This document shows positions 7,278 to 13,157 of a DNA stretch of 13,464 bases, one piece after another. The notes beneath the pieces are model-generated. The model worked only from the letters and a program-made list of their open reading frames with translations, was not told the origin of the DNA and searched no databases. How positions within the stretch are numbered: position 1 is the first letter of the stretch; each line of letters starts with the position of its first letter. Made by a program: the position numbers and the translations under genes. The stretch comes from an uncultured Eubacterium sp. (GTDB taxonomy: Bacteria > Bacillota > Clostridia > Lachnospirales > CAG-274), in the NCBI GenBank assembly GCA_900543365.1, contig UQRG01000030.1, positions 1 through 13,464 of the forward strand, read 5' to 3'.

Positions 7278-7916
7278 ATGAAAATTGCTTTAATTAATGA
7301 AAATAGTCAGGCATCAAAGAACGAGCTTATTTGTTCTACTCTTAAGAGCGTTGTTGAGCCTAAGGGTCACGAAGTATTTAACTATGGTATGTATACAGCT
7401 GAAGATGATGCACAGCTTACTTATGTTCAGTGTGGTATTCTTTCTGCTATTTTACTTAACTCTGGTGCAGCTGATTTTGTAATAACTGGTTGTGGTACTG
7501 GTGAAGGTGCTATGCTTGCTTGTAATTCATTCCCTGGTGTATTATGTGGTCATATTGTAGACCCTTCTGATGGTTATATGTTTGCCCAGATTAATGATGG
7601 TAACTGTGCTGCATTCCCATTTGCTAAGGGATTTGGTTGGGGTGCTGAGCTTAACTTAAAGTATACTTTTGAGCAGTTATTCTCTGGTGAAAGTGGTCAG
7701 GGTTATCCTAAGGAAAGAGTAATACCTGAGCAGAGAAATAAGAAAATTCTTGATGAAGTTAAGAAGGTTACTCATACAGATATTATGTATGTTCTTAAGA
7801 ACATTGATCAGGATTTATTAAAGGGTGCTGTAAGTGGTGAGAAATTTAAGGAATATTTCTTTGCTAACTGCAAGAATGATGAAATTGCTGAGTATATAAA
7901 GGGCATTTTAGCTTAA
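7278..7916 (+). CDS. RpiB/LacA/LacB-family sugar-phosphate isomerase, long form
   Basis: The family interconverts aldose and ketose phosphates (ribose 5-phosphate to ribulose 5-phosphate in RpiB, galactose 6-phosphate to tagatose 6-phosphate in LacAB). The core covers about 1-140: MKIALINENS start, Rossmann-like alternation, and the GCGTGEGAMLACN motif (71-83) with Cys72, where RpiB has its catalytic Cys and the GTGxG phosphate loop. A further 70 residues follow the core (QGYPKERVIPEQRNKK and a helical end), making 212 residues against about 150 for typical RpiB. I recall a Clostridia subfamily of this length, substrate unknown to me. I prefer the ATG at 7278, with AAAGGTG at 7263-7269 upstream, over the in-frame ATG at 7260. 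No sugar transport or kinase genes are next to it. Confidence 0.85.
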   Translation: MKIALINENSQASKNELICSTLKSVVEPKGHEVFNYGMYTAEDDAQLTYVQCGILSAILLNSGAADFVITGCGTGEGAMLACNSFPGVLCGHIVDPSDGYMFAQINDGNCAAFPFAKGFGWGAELNLKYTFEQLFSGESGQGYPKERVIPEQRNKKILDEVKKVTHTDIMYVLKNIDQDLLKGAVSGEKFKEYFFANCKNDEIAEYIKGILA

Positions 7917-7955
7917 TTTATATTTTATATAGCAATTATTGTATTTAAATTTTAT

Positions 7956-7981
7956 GGAGTGGACAAGTGTCCACTCCTTTT
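7956..7981 (+). terminator. Terminator of the RpiB-family gene
   Basis: GGAGTGGAC pairs with GTCCACTCC (loop aagt) and is followed by TTTTGTTT. Strong, 39 bases past the stop codon. Confidence 0.93.
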
Positions 7982-8030
7982 GTTTACAAAAAATATAAAT
8001 GTATTAGACAAAATAAACAAAAAAATTGGC

Positions 8031-8059
8031 TTGACATTAATAAAATTGTGTAGTATAAT
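8031..8059 (+). promoter_or_regulatory. Consensus promoter with no protein gene behind it
   Basis: TTGACA (8031-8036), 17 bases, TATAAT (8054-8059), a perfect match. It lies after the RpiB terminator and points into a region without a credible coding frame. Confidence 0.85.
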
Positions 8060-8065
8060 AAATTT

Positions 8066-8180
8066 AAAGAGAAGAAATAATATATAATTAGTAAATTTTG
8101 TTAAAAATATTGAAAATTTATTAATTGGAGAAGTTATTGGTGCATATTTGCCAATAGAGCTGTTTTTCAGCTCTTTTTTT
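8066..8180 (+). ncRNA. Candidate small RNA of about 115 bases, no family recognised
   Basis: The span is bounded by a perfect promoter and a strong terminator, so a short stand-alone transcript is expected. The first 60 bases are very A/T-rich and probably unstructured. They are followed by a GGAG-like purine run (8127-8130), a hairpin ATTGG (8136-8140) with CCAAT (8151-8155), and the terminator. No ATG occurs. One tiny frame (GTG at 8140, stop at 8155-8157, five codons including Cys) has GGAG nine bases ahead, but it overlaps the hairpin and I would not call it a gene. The next gene is convergent, so this is not a leader of it. I do not match it to 6S, SRP, a T-box or a riboswitch. Confidence 0.55.
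8157..8180 (+). terminator. Terminator of the candidate small RNA
   Basis: GAGCTG (8157-8162), loop of five T, CAGCTC (8168-8173), then seven T. A textbook intrinsic terminator on the + strand. Confidence 0.93.
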
Positions 8181-8185
8181 CTTGG

Positions 8186-8227
8186 AAAAATCCGAAGTAT
8201 TATATTTCAATAATAAAACTTCGGATT
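8186..8227 (-). terminator. Terminator of the CLC-family gene
   Basis: AATCCGAAGT (8189-8198) pairs with ACTTCGGATT (8218-8227) across a 19-base A/T-rich loop. Read on the - strand it ends in a run of T just after the CLC stop codon. Confidence 0.8.
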
Positions 8228-8233
8228 AAATAA

Positions 8234-9490
8234 TTAGTGAACTTGACTATCAATTTCTTTTATATGATACTTAGATAAAGTAAATTTTTGACTATGATAT
8301 AAGCCATAATAGCCAGATAACATATAACTTATGGCTATTGCTAACATATAATAATGAATTGCATCCATTCCAAATAATTCTAATGCAATAATTAATGATG
8401 AAATAGGGCAATTAGTTACACCGCAAAATAGAGATACCATTCCTATGGATGCACAAAGAGATGGTGACATATTAAATAAGTATCCGAATAAGCATCCAAA
8501 GGTTGCACCAATGCAAAATGATGGAACGATTTCTCCACCTTTAAAGCCACTTGCTAATGTTATTGATGTAAAAATCATTTTCCATATAAAGTCACTAGAA
8601 TGAGATTTTTCATTTATTGCCTTTTCTATAAGTTCCATTCCTGTTCCTGAATAGTCCCAAGTATTTAGGAAAACTGTTAAAGTGATTATTACTGTTGCAC
8701 CAAAAACAATTCGTCCAAACTGATTTTGTATAAATGAGCTCATAAATTTTCGTACACTTTTTAATAATATACAAAATATTACGCTTACTCCAGCACATAA
8801 ACAAGCCAATAATATTGTTTTAATGGCTGTTACAAATGAAAAATCTAATATATTTGTTACAACAAAATGTTCTGGTACTGTGCCTAATCTTACAGCTACA
8901 GCACTGGCAACAAGAGAAGATATAACACAAGGTACAAGGGCAGAGTATTGCATTATGCCAATATTTACAACTTCCATTGAAAAAATTGCAGATGCTATAG
9001 GTGTTCCAAAAAGTGCTGAAAAAGCGGCACTCATACCACACATTACAAATACTTTTTTGTCAGCTTTATCTATGTTGAAAAGTTTTCCTATTTGGTTGCC
9101 TACACTTCCGCCAATTTGCAATGCAGCACCTTCACGACCGGCAGAGCCGCCAAATGCTTGTGTCAATATTGTGCCAGCAAATATAAGGGGTGTCATTTTT
9201 AGTGGAATTTCTTTACCTGATTGTACCGATTCTAAAACAAGGTCTGTTCCACCATCTTTAGAATAGTTTAATAATTTGTATAGTGCTACTATTATTACAC
9301 CACCAACTGGCAATAAAAATATAAGATGAGGACTTTCTATTCTCATTGCTATACTTTTTCTAAGACAATTTGAAAATATTGCACCAATTACACCTAAAAT
9401 TACTCCAGTATATATGGCAAATCCCATCCATCTTAAAAGTATACCCAATCTATTTAATATGTGTTTAAAAAAATTTGTTATAAATTCCAT
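8234..9490 (-). CDS. CLC-family anion channel/transporter, divergent (possibly fluoride-type)
   Basis: This is a membrane protein with about ten or more hydrophobic segments and the double-repeat CLC core, 418 residues, without C-terminal CBS domains. The gating-glutamate motif is GREGA (118-122, Glu120), the later selectivity loop is GGEIVP (318-323), and SMEV with Glu173 sits where proton-coupled CLCs carry their internal glutamate. The first selectivity loop, GSGIP in chloride CLCs, reads GGTDLV here (80-85). This pattern (GGSAGREG, then FKGGE) resembles the SycA-like/EriC-F branch, which includes fluoride exporters; I infer fluoride or chloride/proton exchange but cannot decide. GAGG seven bases before the ATG is the ribosome site. 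It lies downstream of apgM on the same strand, after a 311-base structured gap. Confidence 0.88.
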   Translation of the reverse strand: MEFITNFFKHILNRLGILLRWMGFAIYTGVILGVIGAIFSNCLRKSIAMRIESPHLIFLLPVGGVIIVALYKLLNYSKDGGTDLVLESVQSGKEIPLKMTPLIFAGTILTQAFGGSAGREGAALQIGGSVGNQIGKLFNIDKADKKVFVMCGMSAAFSALFGTPIASAIFSMEVVNIGIMQYSALVPCVISSLVASAVAVRLGTVPEHFVVTNILDFSFVTAIKTILLACLCAGVSVIFCILLKSVRKFMSSFIQNQFGRIVFGATVIITLTVFLNTWDYSGTGMELIEKAINEKSHSSDFIWKMIFTSITLASGFKGGEIVPSFCIGATFGCLFGYLFNMSPSLCASIGMVSLFCGVTNCPISSLIIALELFGMDAIHYYMLAIAISYMLSGYYGLYHSQKFTLSKYHIKEIDSQVH

Positions 9491-9501
9491 AAATTAACCT
9501 C

Positions 9502-9528
9502 AAAAATAGGGTGCTATTTAAACACCCT
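9502..9528 (-). terminator. Terminator-like hairpin directly upstream of the CLC ribosome site
   Basis: On the - strand AGGGTG pairs with CACCCT (9523-9528 with 9508-9513, nine-base loop) and is followed by TATTTTT, then GAGG and the ATG. The 6-bp stem is short but GC-rich and the T-run is good. Its position, inside the leader and before a gene on the same strand, is what makes it notable. Confidence 0.6.
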
Positions 9529-9533
9529 GTTTT

Positions 9534-9558
9534 AGGCTGTCGAAAAAGTCGACAGCCT
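9534..9558. repeat. 10-bp inverted repeat hairpin
   Basis: AGGCTGTCGA (9534-9543) and TCGACAGCCT (9549-9558) form a perfect stem with a five-base loop. It lacks a T-run on both strands, so it is not a usual terminator here, though stems of this type often are in Clostridia (recollection). Confidence 0.75.
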
Positions 9559-9596
9559 TGAAAAAATGCACACATTTATTTCAGTTAGTTAAGGAA

Positions 9597-9656
9597 GGAA
9601 CACTCAAGTTTTCTGTAATTTTGGTGTTTATAACTACAGAATTACAGAAAGGTTCC
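9597..9656. repeat. Long interrupted inverted repeat in the apgM-CLC gap
   Basis: GGAAC (9597-9601) pairs with GTTCC (9652-9656), and inside it TTTCTGTAATT (9610-9620) pairs perfectly with AATTACAGAAA (9640-9650), leaving a 19-base loop. Outside it, 9582-9590 can pair with 9714-9722 if + strand RNA is made (three G-U pairs), and TCCA (9679-9682) with TGGA (9687-9690) forms a second arm. Confidence 0.7.
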
Positions 9657-9775
9657 AGCCCTCAGCGAAAATGCGATTTCCACTTGTGGATTAAAGTCTG
9701 CGATGCTAATTTAAGTTAGCTGTTCAAAAATTTCAATTTTTTACATTAAAATAGGTTTTTTAACACTCTAAATAA

Positions 9776-9792
9776 TGTGTTGTTTAAACACA
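9776..9792 (-). terminator. Weak terminator after apgM
   Basis: TGTGTT (9776-9781) pairs with AACACA (9787-9792); on the - strand TTATTT follows. The 6-bp AT-rich stem suggests incomplete termination, so some apgM transcripts may run into the CLC gene. Confidence 0.4.
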
Positions 9793-9801
9793 CTATTAAA
9801 A

Positions 9802-11007
9802 TTATAAGTTAATAAAATATTCCATAATTTTGTAACCATTTTCAATAAATATACCACTTTCCTTTGCACCTTCTTCAGTAAATTCGCCACCAACAGTAGG
9901 ATTACTTTTTTTGTAAATAAGAAAAGGAATTGGGTCATTTGTATGAGTTCTAAGGCTTAAAGGAGTAGCGTGGTCAGGCATAATTAATACTTTGTAGTCA
10001 TCATATTTATCAAGTGCTTTTAAAACCGGTCCAAGAATTTTATCATCAATAATTTCAAGAGATTTTTTCTTATTTTCTATTTCATATCTATGACCACATT
10101 CATCAGGAGCTTCTATATGAATATATACTAAATCCTGACCATTTTCAAATTCTTTAATTGCAGCTTCAGCCTTTCCTTCAAAGTTTGTGTCCATATATCC
10201 TGTTGCACCAGGTACATGAACTACATTCATACCAGAAAATTTACCAATACCTTTTAAAAGGTCAACTGCAGAAATCATAGAACCCTTTAATCCGTACTTT
10301 TCTGTGAATGGTGTAAGGCTTGCTCTTACGCCTTCACCCCAAAGCCACATACTGTTAGCTGGCTTTAAACCTTTAGCCTCTCTTGCTTTATTTACAGGGT
10401 GGTCTTTTAATAAATCATAAGACTTAACCATTAAATCGTAAAGTTTTTTAGCATTAGGATGTGTAGGTATGTATTCCTTAATTGCTTTGCCAGTAATATC
10501 GTGAGGCGGAGTAAGAGTACCAACTTCCATAGTACCGTTATTCCAAATTAAGCAATGTCTGTAACTTACACCACTATAAAGTTTAAATTCTTCGTTACCT
10601 AAATTCTTTTCAAGGTATTCAACAAGTTCTTTAGCCTCTTCTGTACTAATATCATCAGCACAATAGTCAAGAATGGTTTTATCTTCATAGTTATCTTCGT
10701 TAGATAAAGTAACAAGATTACATCTGAAAGAAACATCTGTATCTTTCATATCAATGCCTATTGAACCAGCTTCAAGTGGAGAACGACCAGTATAATAAAC
10801 CTGTGGGTCATATCCTAAAACAGAAAGATTAGCAACATCACTACCAGGTTTCATATTGTCTTGAACAGTTTTTACAAGACCAATAACACTTTTTTCTGCT
10901 AATTTGTCCATATTAGGAGTGTAAGATGCACCCATTGGTGTTTTGTTGCCAAGTTCTGGTACTGGGTAGTCAGCCATACCATCACATAAAAGTACTAAAT
11001 ATTTCAT
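9802..11007 (-). CDS. apgM: Archaeal-type cofactor-independent phosphoglycerate mutase (ApgM)
   Basis: It interconverts 3- and 2-phosphoglycerate in glycolysis without 2,3-bisphosphoglycerate, using two metal ions (alkaline phosphatase superfamily). The 401 residues fit the ApgM class, not the ~510-residue GpmI class. Metal and nucleophile residues are visible: Asp9 in LCDGMADYP, Ser56 in KPGSDVANLSVLGYDP, Asp302 and His306 in EAPDECGH, Asp345 and His346 in MPDHATP, and His355. The substrate segment YTGRSPLEAGSIGI (72-85) is typical. AGAAGGA precedes the ATG. Some proteins of this family in anaerobes are reported to act as homoserine kinases; nothing nearby (no thrC or hom) supports that here, but sequence alone does not exclude it. 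Confidence 0.9.
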   Translation of the reverse strand: MKYLVLLCDGMADYPVPELGNKTPMGASYTPNMDKLAEKSVIGLVKTVQDNMKPGSDVANLSVLGYDPQVYYTGRSPLEAGSIGIDMKDTDVSFRCNLVTLSNEDNYEDKTILDYCADDISTEEAKELVEYLEKNLGNEEFKLYSGVSYRHCLIWNNGTMEVGTLTPPHDITGKAIKEYIPTHPNAKKLYDLMVKSYDLLKDHPVNKAREAKGLKPANSMWLWGEGVRASLTPFTEKYGLKGSMISAVDLLKGIGKFSGMNVVHVPGATGYMDTNFEGKAEAAIKEFENGQDLVYIHIEAPDECGHRYEIENKKKSLEIIDDKILGPVLKALDKYDDYKVLIMPDHATPLSLRTHTNDPIPFLIYKKSNPTVGGEFTEEGAKESGIFIENGYKIMEYFINL

Positions 11008-11055
11008 TGTTATCCTTCTTTCACTAATTATTCATAATTATTTTTAATTTATTCT

Positions 11056-11084
11056 ATTTTAACATATAATAAATTACTAATCAA
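11056..11084 (-). promoter_or_regulatory. Promoter of apgM
   Basis: On the - strand TTGATT (11079-11084), 17 bases, TAAAAT (11056-11061), about 50 bases before the start codon. The flanks are very A/T-rich. Confidence 0.55.
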
Positions 11085-11138
11085 TAATAATTTATTGTTG
11101 TGATAAATTGATAAAGGAAAGGTTTTAAAGTATTTATT

Positions 11139-11171
11139 CAATTTAAATTTATATACTTGAAATTTAAATTG
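11139..11171. repeat. Perfect 12-bp inverted repeat overlapping a promoter, candidate operator
   Basis: CAATTTAAATTT (11139-11150) and AAATTTAAATTG (11160-11171) are exact inverted copies separated by nine bases, so the half-sites are about two helical turns apart. The right half overlaps the -35 element of the transglutaminase gene. Such spacing suits a dimeric repressor, but each half is itself an AT-rich near-palindrome and may occur by chance. Confidence 0.5.
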
Positions 11172-11185
11172 GAAAATGGCATAAT
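11157..11185 (+). promoter_or_regulatory. Promoter of the secreted transglutaminase-like gene
   Basis: TTGAAA (11157-11162), 17 bases, CATAAT (11180-11185), 30 bases before the start codon. Confidence 0.6.
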
Positions 11186-11215
11186 TATATAAGAATACAT
11201 TTAAAAGGAGGACAA

Positions 11216-12541
11216 ATGAAAAGATTATTTTGTACTTTAATTTTTATTTTAATTAACTGCAAATTAGTTTTTGCTTATGAGCCGTCTGAAATAGCTAGTA
11301 AAATACAAAATTTTCAATCAGAAATAAAGGCTGACTGCAGCAATATGGATAAAGTTTTAAATGATGCTTTTGACTATGACCCTAGAGTAGCCATATATTA
11401 TAAAGGATATAGTGGCAAGTATAATTCTTTTTCTTCAAATATAAGTATTGTTTATAGCAATAATGATGTTGATATTAATGATGTATATGTAGCTTATAGT
11501 AAAGATGAATTTAAAACTTTAATAACAAAGACATTGCTTTATACCAATAGTAGACTTTGTGTTGTTACAAAAAATATACCTACATCAATAGATATTAGTC
11601 AGTATATAAATGAAATTAGAAATAGTTGTCCTATTGCTGTTATGGGATATAAAGGCTATGAAGCATCAACATTAGATACTAAAGTTGGGGATTATTCTTA
11701 TTTTATTATTAATTTTACTTATGATTTTAATAAAGAAACACTTAACCCTATGAAAAAGACTCTTGAACAAAAGGCTTGTGAAATTGTAGCATCTAATATT
11801 GCTAAAGATATGCCACCTTATATGAAAGTGTTTTTAATACATAATTATATTATAAATAATTGTAGATACGCTGAAGATTATGATACTAGCAATGATTTGT
11901 CTGTTTATACTGCCTATGGAGCTTTAGTCAATGGCAAGGCTGTTTGTGATGGTTATGCCAATGCTACTCAAGTGTTGTTGAACTTATGTAATATTGAAAA
12001 TATTAAAATATCTGGTACAAGTAAGGGTGAGGGACACGCTTGGAATTTAGTTAATTTAGATGGTGAATATTATCATTTGGATTTAACTTGGGATGACCCT
12101 ATTGGCTCAACAGGTTTAGATTTTTTAGAGTACAACTATTATAATTTAACAGATAGTCAAATTGAAACAGACCATATTTGGAATAAAAGTGATTATCCAA
12201 AAGCTGAAGGAACTGTATATAATTATAAAAACACCCTTGAACTAATAAGAAATGATAAAACTAATTATAATCAAGGATATAATAGCTTTAAATCTGTGTT
12301 TAGTCAATATTTGCCTTTAACATCAAGTGAAAATCCCAATAAAATTGTTGAAACAACTGAAATAGAAAGTGAAAATTATATAGAACCTGTTTCTGTTCTT
12401 GACAATGTAAATGGTTTTAAATTTAAACTAAATAGGAGCATTGGATATATAATTTATTGGCTTTATGATAATGTATATAAGGTTTTAATTGTTTTAGTGT
12501 TGCTTTTTATAGTAAGTGGTATTTTAGGTAGAAAAAAATAG
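11216..12541 (+). CDS. Secreted, membrane-anchored transglutaminase-like (cysteine protease fold) protein
   Basis: A signal peptide (MKRLF..LVFA, likely cleaved after residue 20) and a C-terminal helix (about 421-436) ending in GRKK indicate an extracytoplasmic protein anchored in the membrane by its tail. The transglutaminase-like domain covers about 185-300: Cys244 in NGKAVCDGYANA, His274 in GEGHAWNLV and Asp289 in YYHLDLTWDDP form a complete catalytic triad. Residues 21-180 are a domain I do not recognise, with beta-strand-like segments. Clostridial proteins of this kind are thought to be proteases or to act on cell-wall peptides; the substrate is unknown. AAAGGAGGA directly precedes the ATG. 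It is monocistronic, with its own promoter, and divergent from apgM. Unlike the protein at the left end of the window, this one keeps all active-site residues. Confidence 0.88.
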   Translation: MKRLFCTLIFILINCKLVFAYEPSEIASKIQNFQSEIKADCSNMDKVLNDAFDYDPRVAIYYKGYSGKYNSFSSNISIVYSNNDVDINDVYVAYSKDEFKTLITKTLLYTNSRLCVVTKNIPTSIDISQYINEIRNSCPIAVMGYKGYEASTLDTKVGDYSYFIINFTYDFNKETLNPMKKTLEQKACEIVASNIAKDMPPYMKVFLIHNYIINNCRYAEDYDTSNDLSVYTAYGALVNGKAVCDGYANATQVLLNLCNIENIKISGTSKGEGHAWNLVNLDGEYYHLDLTWDDPIGSTGLDFLEYNYYNLTDSQIETDHIWNKSDYPKAEGTVYNYKNTLELIRNDKTNYNQGYNSFKSVFSQYLPLTSSENPNKIVETTEIESENYIEPVSVLDNVNGFKFKLNRSIGYIIYWLYDNVYKVLIVLVLLFIVSGILGRKK

Positions 12542-12570
12542 GACTACACAATTGTGTAATCCTATTTTTT
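12533..12570. terminator. Bidirectional terminator between the transglutaminase and HD genes
   Basis: AAAAAATAGGA pairs with TCCTATTTTTT around a self-complementary inner part, TACACAATTGTGTA. A- and T-runs on the two sides serve both convergent genes; the stop codon of the + strand gene lies within the stem. Confidence 0.9.
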
Positions 12571-12573
12571 AGT

Positions 12574-13128
12574 TTATCCTCTAAATACTGCCTTAACTCT
12601 AGTAAAAGATTTTTTTGCTGTTTTACTTGAAGCATTGCCAAAAGTTTTACTCCATTGCGTAGCAATTTCAAGTGTAGCGGCATACTTGTCAGCTAATGTA
12701 ACAGCATATGACTCTTTATATTTAGGAATGCCCCAGTATAAAGGCCACATATGTTTTAATATTGCATCTGCTTCTCTATCAGATATTTCAGATATTTTTG
12801 TGGCATTTTTAACAGCCAATCTTGGATGTAAAAAAGCGTGAGCTTGAGGTGTTTTAGTTGTATGCCAATCGTACCAATACAAATCGTGTAAAAGACCTGC
12901 TCTGGCAGCCATACGAGGATTAGCACCGATTTTTTTTGCAATTTTATAACTGTAATAAGAAACATTTAAACAATGTTGTAATCTTGATGTTTTATGATGT
13001 TGCTCATATTTATCAAGTCTTCTAACAGTATCTGAATTCCAAATATCATCAATATATGATCTGAATTCAAGGACTTCTTCATTTGACAAATCATTAAGAT
13101 TTACTTTTGCACCAATAGGTTTGTTCAT
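12574..13128 (-). CDS. HD-domain metal-dependent hydrolase
   Basis: HD proteins are phosphohydrolases for nucleotides or other phosphate esters. This one is 184 residues, a stand-alone HD domain. The metal-site pattern is His52 (RLQHCLNVS), His81-Asp82 (GLLHDLYWYDW) and Asp147 (TLADKYAA). Additional histidines at 97, 101 and 126 (HAFLHP, LKHMWP) could bind a second metal, as in the extended HD group. The C-terminus is basic (KKSFTRVKAVFRG). GGAGAGAG precedes the ATG by about nine bases. It follows the YesL-like gene by 29 bases on the same strand with no terminator, so they are likely cotranscribed. The substrate is unknown. Confidence 0.85.
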   Translation of the reverse strand: MNKPIGAKVNLNDLSNEEVLEFRSYIDDIWNSDTVRRLDKYEQHHKTSRLQHCLNVSYYSYKIAKKIGANPRMAARAGLLHDLYWYDWHTTKTPQAHAFLHPRLAVKNATKISEISDREADAILKHMWPLYWGIPKYKESYAVTLADKYAATLEIATQWSKTFGNASSKTAKKSFTRVKAVFRG

Positions 13129-13157
13129 TTAATATTCTCTCTCCATTCACAAAAATA

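Larger units (their letters stand above)
9491..9701 (-). promoter_or_regulatory. Possible structured leader/attenuator before the CLC gene
   Basis: There is no gene in this 311-base gap (9491-9801). A possible - strand promoter is TTGAAA (9731-9736), 17 bases, TAAATT (9708-9713), which would start an RNA near 9701. Reading on, that RNA holds the large inverted repeat 9597-9656, a 10-bp hairpin (9534-9558) and a terminator-like hairpin that ends a few bases before the CLC ribosome site. This is the layout of a transcription attenuator or riboswitch, but I recognise no known family. A dispersed intergenic repeat is the main alternative. Confidence 0.4.

Noticed and set aside
8140..8157. Five-codon frame with Cys inside the orphan transcript, read as a leader peptide for attenuation
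   Set aside because: There is no gene downstream on the same strand to attenuate, and the frame uses a GTG inside a hairpin.
8823..9266. A 147-codon open frame on the + strand, antisense to the CLC gene
   Set aside because: It lies wholly inside the well-supported CLC gene, has no ribosome site and its translation has no recognisable domain; it is a shadow of the codon pattern on the other strand.
9641..9665. A second T-box or a known riboswitch in the CLC leader (AGGGCTGGAACC on the - strand)
   Set aside because: It only loosely resembles the T-box core (an extra base and no ACCGCG continuation), no Stem I motifs are present, and it does not match the fluoride, TPP, SAM, FMN or cobalamin patterns I know.
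9597..9722. 6S RNA, RNase P RNA or tmRNA in the apgM-CLC gap
   Set aside because: None of the conserved core sequences of RNase P RNA or tmRNA is seen, and the layout is a branched junction rather than the long single hairpin of 6S RNA.
9491..9801. Insertion sequence remnant
   Set aside because: No transposase fragment, target duplication or terminal inverted repeats at the ends of the gap could be seen; the repeats are internal hairpins.
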